DNA of 64,000 nt, from positions 47,463 through 111,462 of the forward strand of contig JAFVUF010000024.1 in the NCBI GenBank assembly GCA_017502875.1, written 5' to 3'. Origin of the DNA: Clostridia bacterium (GTDB lineage: Bacteria; Bacillota; Clostridia; Oscillospirales; CAG-272). Below are positions 61,701 through 64,000 of the stretch, in pieces. A program made the position numbers and the translations under genes. A model generated the notes under the pieces. That model did no database searches, was not told the DNA's origin, and saw only the letters and a list, made by a program, of their open reading frames with translations. Numbering within the stretch: the first letter of the stretch is position 1; every line of letters starts with the position of its first letter.

Positions 61701-63343
61701 ATATGGTTAAGCTGTTTGAAAGTGAGCTGGCAAATGATAGTTGGGCTCAAGTGTATATGGAACTTGCAAGAAAGTTTTTTAACGAAACGGCTAAAGAAAC
61801 CCTAAATAAAACCATGCTCACTATAAAGCACCGTCTTGTCGCAACTGAGGAAAACTATATTCCCTACGAGGTTGATGATAAGCAAATTGTTCAAGAAATA
61901 TCAGATATCAATGGCAATAACATACAGAAAACTATTGAATCTTTCGGAATGCTCAAGAGTATCGTTGACAGCGCTCCTCAGGCTCTGTATATAACTGGAC
62001 TGAACAATATTCTTGAGAGGCATATTGAGCAAGTCGGTACCTTTTATGGTCTTGCTATCCCGGTTAGAAATTTCAATAAGGTTTGGAATGCAAAGACCGA
62101 TGAAGGTTTTGGCGATATGGTGAAGGCAAGAATAGAGGCTGTGTGGGGGAAAGACGGACATAAGCTGATCGAGCAGATGATTAAGGATATACAGGCGCCA
62201 CGCGCTGATACGCAAGGTGAATTATATAAGAAAATAAAGAGTGGTTACATCGGCGCTACTTTCGTGTTAAACGGTAGCGTTGTTATGAAACAGATAGGCT
62301 CATTATTTTCTGCTACCTCTATGCTTGATTGGAGTATTACAAGAAATCCAGCTGGGATGATCGCCAACCTTATTTATACGATGGCGCATACCAAGGAAAT
62401 TGCCGCAGAGGTAGATAAATACACTGCAACGGCATGGAAACGAAGGAACGGGTTATCTGATGGTGAACTCCATACTCTTGCAACAGAGGGGAAGCGTCTC
62501 AAAATTATTGACAAGTTAAATAAATTGCCGGCAGGTATCAACCCAACAAAATGGATCACTTTTATGGACTATTCCGTTGCGTTATCGCTTTGGAAATATG
62601 CTAAAGAGGATACCGCAAAAAAAACAGGACTTGAGGGTGATGAACTTCTCAAGGAAACCGCAAGATTCTATGATATTTTAGTTGAGAATACACAGAGTAC
62701 ATCCGATGTACTCCATCGCCCGGAAATCCAGAAGAGCAAGAACATACTAGCGGAATTTTTCGGTATGTTTAAGACCGATCTTTATCAAATGGCTGGAAGA
62801 ATCCAAACTGACTTTGGTCGTTTTATGGCAGAAAAAAATATTGAAAATGCCAAACGTCTGGGAAAAACACTTGGGTCCACTATGATGTCTGCTGTATGGG
62901 GGCAGCTTATGACTACGGTTTTCGCGCTGCTCCGGTATAAAGTTGATGCGTACAGAGATGATGATGACGAATTGACAGTAGAATCATGGCTCAAAAGACA
63001 AGCTTTTGATTTGGGAGGAGATTTGATAGGTTTCTTATTCCCACTTGCTGGAAGTGAGATTATTACTATCATCGAAAACACATTCTATGGTGATACATAC
63101 GATCTTGTCGATAATGTTTCTGTTTCCGCTATAAACGATCTTGTATCTGCTATTCAAACTTTAGGACATAAGCTCATTGAATGGGAGGCACCAACCTGGA
63201 ACCAGTGGCGAAAACTTCTTGTTAGTGTCCTTCAACTTTTTGGCATTCCTGCAAATAACATATTGCGATTTGTTGAGTCAATTATGAATCACGCTAAAGA
63301 TATTGCAAATGGTGAGTTTTTTTCTTTTGAGGCAGGTAAATAA
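55709..63343 (+). CDS. Giant polyvalent virion protein with metallopeptidase and ADP-ribosyltransferase-like domains
   Basis: 2544 residues, GGAGGAAGAAATT ribosome site. N-terminal helical part with hydrophobic Gly/Ala segments (about 346-380 and 478-508). A Zn-metallopeptidase motif HEIAH at 909-913 (VSHEIAHYIRRW). An ART-like domain starting about 1100 (YTIKAYHGTTNQ at about 1125-1136, GHFFSADEDNAGGYG after it). A further domain at about 1294-1461 (VPVNKHMSSYLS; DWDIWTTYIQD; ILYEIHPIEMVEG) resembling the associated domains of polyvalent proteins. A coiled coil (about 1525-1700) follows. The C-terminal third is helical with hydrophobic stretches (about 2190-2225, 2394-2410, 2437-2457). By position and size it is likely injected into the host. 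Confidence 0.85.
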   Translation: MGTDKYSTLIKKLKEEGKISPEKSKTASLTPIQAYNKSVFDRHWNNYINSVSDIYSTYNSRFYNQEGNPIDAYRENAVAEYDEYVKQNENIAINRSLLTGLLNQNKDIIDTTTYTKATDFLTKSESDLENIGKTYEFYSSFGSADAYNAWKVEEEAKEAEKQKIMGADDFAEYSQIGANIKNPEYVDALGWLQIGTWRPFGEDVGNIVTFSRDNLDEINKRVVANDGRHDDTILGDYRYKFMTDDEVAIYNYYLGKGDSKSAKEYLLSLDEQLNQRFGYEISRNVSGKRFLEMTFAVGAGLDQWATGMKELFNGGEAKPITPTQYASSTIREELDGGWGVTYDAANATGNMLPSILIGSLPIPGARVAGAATLGLSAAGNAKAEMLRLGYSEGQAWAYGTLIGASEAALQYLMSGIEGLGGKAAGKIASKFALSVDNALAKIAIRYGTNIVSEGLEEAIQTTLEPIYKALVTGEEFTPAELDEIVYSALLGGIVAGGFGVPGSIGTTAKYIGSNYATGKALNSKGISIENLAEVSGKSLDSNSYGNRLAQRYSGKSGTYKLGKVSNAISRDMTRDTIEKTLVMKGVSESDAKKIASATVDGGELSHGQKQIAKKYSREISGAAALSKLMYDSSIMALAEAKVIKDAQSPQNSTEFAESADKDNKYEVSIKSVNALKSTGEEIEIQGVASNNLKGELKLLLSDGKTVSASDVEFASDEDAAKYGMVSAIGASPETAKEIDYLIENVNGIERAKLLSEIKAAYRAGLINDKSALDGIEIPDEAKQLMFNRGRIDAASRADKAPATATKKAAQNNDVVIEKNGIKYHFKKKGKYTTIQKNSIELAEVISELSSVLEINLYESYVDEKGERWCDVNGIHQKAPNGWFANGNEIYIDINAGSNGEGVMLYTVSHEIAHYIRRWNPKAFKEIGDYLIEQWLASGKSSADINKLIEDKKKQIEWRQNLKRKADQSIKPLNDAELFDRAYEDVVCDAMSEMFADAKSYEKFAELKNKKPKLLELLGKAINTVLEKLKKLLRVYGDNQMVATEARYVRDLTEEAYNKLRDMYIKAFVEADNAYLDGKGESDNVADSDTPLNSERDTQYFEAVESGDMETAQRMVDEAARVAGYTIKAYHGTTNQEEHSKWNAEKRMWDTEYTPIRVFKRQYEGQVGHFFSADEDNAGGYGSYLYSVYLMMKKPLVINCNGQSYSNIAYDGKEMDTYEWAEYALKQRYDGVVFQNIRDGVDYGAMSTTTTDYVIFDSNRIKSADPVTYDDEGKVIPLSQRFDSTKRDIRYSEREIIGPSGINYGKGVYLDSTLLSGLNDEERVEMVKEYLKEQGGSVFNAYDNNGKAVDVHLVESTRKFKNKSGKRVPVNKHMSSYLSNPLKQDAITLIDEMVTTAKFENKESPHHPHDWLDNNGKNDWDIWTTYIQDKENTVWKAYLQIANSSNGEKILYEIHPIEMVEGVKKLDTATTDNILADSDEIVNSDEEISLNSERVDPSDDLTTREGIIEALKTSKIREEAVTQFTEYTKDIERLSKKMDELDKVSSDIDDAVLAGGDEATLDKLNERKVKLEKQIATLNAIIKRREASKTMRHLIEQGLKQATQKGIIAGTMSQGKRDAAILRRYKERMEAKLEKTKDSAKRQRADDIKRYNDLVEKNREAREKGAEKRKSSALRTKIKNFKDDLQKSLLKPTDGKYIPENLALAMIEVCELIDTDTELYHNDGTINKAQERRNATKMRLEDLAGAYEELGESNSEYVFEYDESVKEYLKHLKSITLGKSLSELGFEELETMYDILRSIRETIIDSKKLIGTTEAKTIYQTANEIGAEQEEIITKRKKGKEENSGKLGRAQKTTNWLLDQSLSPMRGILRMVNYNEDSALYKLAQSFEEGERAKWFWIMNAYKAFDDITSGENAKLYEDALYKEHGGKKYIDSLGRRFGVSKMQMMQAILSYERELANPKLKHISKGGLSFVDLKLLEKGDLRGAKDKSNLHTVAEAVDMVKLFESELANDSWAQVYMELARKFFNETAKETLNKTMLTIKHRLVATEENYIPYEVDDKQIVQEISDINGNNIQKTIESFGMLKSIVDSAPQALYITGLNNILERHIEQVGTFYGLAIPVRNFNKVWNAKTDEGFGDMVKARIEAVWGKDGHKLIEQMIKDIQAPRADTQGELYKKIKSGYIGATFVLNGSVVMKQIGSLFSATSMLDWSITRNPAGMIANLIYTMAHTKEIAAEVDKYTATAWKRRNGLSDGELHTLATEGKRLKIIDKLNKLPAGINPTKWITFMDYSVALSLWKYAKEDTAKKTGLEGDELLKETARFYDILVENTQSTSDVLHRPEIQKSKNILAEFFGMFKTDLYQMAGRIQTDFGRFMAEKNIENAKRLGKTLGSTMMSAVWGQLMTTVFALLRYKVDAYRDDDDELTVESWLKRQAFDLGGDLIGFLFPLAGSEIITIIENTFYGDTYDLVDNVSVSAINDLVSAIQTLGHKLIEWEAPTWNQWRKLLVSVLQLFGIPANNILRFVESIMNHAKDIANGEFFSFEAGK

Positions 63344-63352
63344 TTTAAAAAG

Positions 63353-63388
63353 GAGGGGGGGTTTAGAAAACCACCCCTCTTGTGTTAT
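63353..63388 (+). terminator. Terminator-like hairpin after the giant gene
   Basis: GAGGGG...GGTTT-AGAA-AACC...CCCCTC stem followed by TTGTGTTATT. The left arm contains the 17-mer also present before terminase (46012). Confidence 0.6.
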
Positions 63389-63417
63389 TATAAAGTAAAA
63401 ATAAAGGAGGAACGCAA

Positions 63418-64000
63418 ATGGAATATTTAGAATACAGGTTTACGCTTGATATGCATAAGAGTGTATCGCAAATTTCTTTGCCTGTACGCCAATATGAAAC
63501 GAACAGGCGGCTTTTGATATCATTTTCAAACAAGGGTAGCCCTTATACGATTACTGACGGCTGTACGGCTGTTTTGGGGGCTACAAAGGCTGATAGCAAT
63601 ACACTTTTGGATAATTGCATTATCGAGAATAATACTACCATCGTTTACGAATTCAATGAACAGACAGCGAGCGCGCTCGGCATTGTGGAATGCTCGATAA
63701 TACTTTACGGTCCTGAAGGAGAGGTTATTACTTCGCCTCATTTCATTATTGTTGTCAGCAAAAATGCCGTTGAGTATAGCGAGGTTAAATCTACAAGTGA
63801 ATCCACGACTATTGCCAAAATGCTTGCAAACGAGACAGCAAGGCAGAGTGCCGAGGAAACAAGGCAGAGTGCCGAGGAAACAAGGCAGAATGCCGAGACT
63901 ATAAGGCAGAGTAACGAGACAGCAAGGCAGAGTAACGAGACAGCAAGGCAGAGTGCCGAGACTATAAGGCAGAGTAACGAGACAGCAAGGCAGAGTGCCG
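63418..64000 (+). CDS. BppU-like baseplate/fibre protein (N-terminus; runs off window)
   Basis: At least 194 residues. The first 115 resemble BppU/DUF2479 N-terminal domains (FTLDMHKSVSQISLPVRQYETNRRLLISFSNKG; VECSIILYGPEGEVITSPHF). From residue 139 a heptad repeat begins: ETARQSA, EETRQSA, ETIRQSN and so on, eight units to the window end. This should form a trimeric coiled-coil stalk, with a receptor-binding tip beyond the window. AAAGGAGGAACGCAA site. Confidence 0.85.
   Translation, partial: MEYLEYRFTLDMHKSVSQISLPVRQYETNRRLLISFSNKGSPYTITDGCTAVLGATKADSNTLLDNCIIENNTTIVYEFNEQTASALGIVECSIILYGPEGEVITSPHFIIVVSKNAVEYSEVKSTSESTTIAKMLANETARQSAEETRQSAEETRQNAETIRQSNETARQSNETARQSAETIRQSNETARQSA
63832..64000 (+). 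repeat. 21-bp tandem repeat encoding heptads
   Basis: Eight units of 21 bp in frame (for example GAGACAGCAAGGCAGAGTGCC), continuing past the window. Variation is limited to a few positions (GAA/GAC, GCA/ATA, GCC/AAC), which allows slippage in whole heptads. Confidence 0.9.

Larger units (their letters stand above)
28376..64000. mobile_element. Prophage in cotJC (right end beyond window)
   Basis: Over 35 kb of continuous phage genes: serine recombinase, CI/Cro switch, YqaJ/RecT recombination, initiator and helicase loader, methylase, terminase, portal, capsid, tail hub, giant polyvalent protein and fibre. The order of early-left and late-right genes is that of a functional temperate phage. 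No broken phage core gene was seen except a leftover integrase fragment. Capsid and hub types suggest a short-tailed virion. Confidence 0.95.

Noticed and set aside
63832-64000. Regular repeats as a CRISPR array
   Set aside because: Units are 21 bp without spacers and lie in frame in a fibre gene.

Overview
The window looks like chromosome from a spore-forming, fermentative Clostridia-type Firmicute, probably an uncultured gut member of the Oscillospirales/Christensenellales kind. The evidence is strong Shine-Dalgarno sites, a T-box leader on pheST, a SigK-type sporulation sigma factor, a cotJ spore-coat operon and an electron-bifurcating [FeFe] hydrogenase. I found no rRNA, tRNA or CRISPR array.

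Host part (1-28.4 kb). Leftward genes: pyruvate phosphate dikinase (cut by the window start), pheT-pheS under a T-box, galM-galT with a tiny HTH-like ORF, and a divergent TrmH-family protein. Rightward: sigK and an ABC exporter pair. Leftward: yidC plus a GLUG-repeat lipoprotein. Rightward: a two-gene SufC/SufB-like (SMS-type) Fe-S system. Leftward: a NUDIX hydrolase. Rightward: a small membrane protein, hslO, murI and an orphan methyltransferase. Then come an AT-rich two-gene insert behind a structured leader, the leftward hydCBA operon, and rightward cotJA-cotJB-cotJC.

Prophage (about 28.4 kb to beyond 64 kb). cotJC is cut after about 65 codons. Immediately beyond is a large serine recombinase reading toward the cut, so a prophage sits inside a sporulation gene, as skin does in sigK. 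The order is: serine recombinase; a leftover tyrosine-integrase arm domain; a short XRE gene; a leftward lysogeny operon (LexA/CI-like repressor followed by three membrane proteins); divergent promoters with palindromic operators and a Cro-like gene; small early genes; a recombination block (YqaJ exonuclease, DUF1351, RecT); a replication block (initiator gene with internal iterons and an AT-rich element, DnaC-like loader); SSB, MT-A70 methylase and a ParB-like protein; many small Cys-rich proteins; then the late genes.

Late genes are terminase small and large subunits, portal, scaffold-like protein, N4-gp56-type capsid protein, connectors, a beta-propeller-like tail hub, a small virion protein, a 2544-residue polyvalent protein with a metallopeptidase motif and an ADP-ribosyltransferase-like segment, and a BppU-like fibre protein cut by the window end. 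This order suggests a short-tailed (podovirus-like) temperate phage that injects a giant protein. The main points of interest are the cotJC interruption, the giant virion protein, the repressor-linked membrane cassette, the in-gene origin, the 70-bp repeats before terminase, and a PheT without its tRNA-binding domain.
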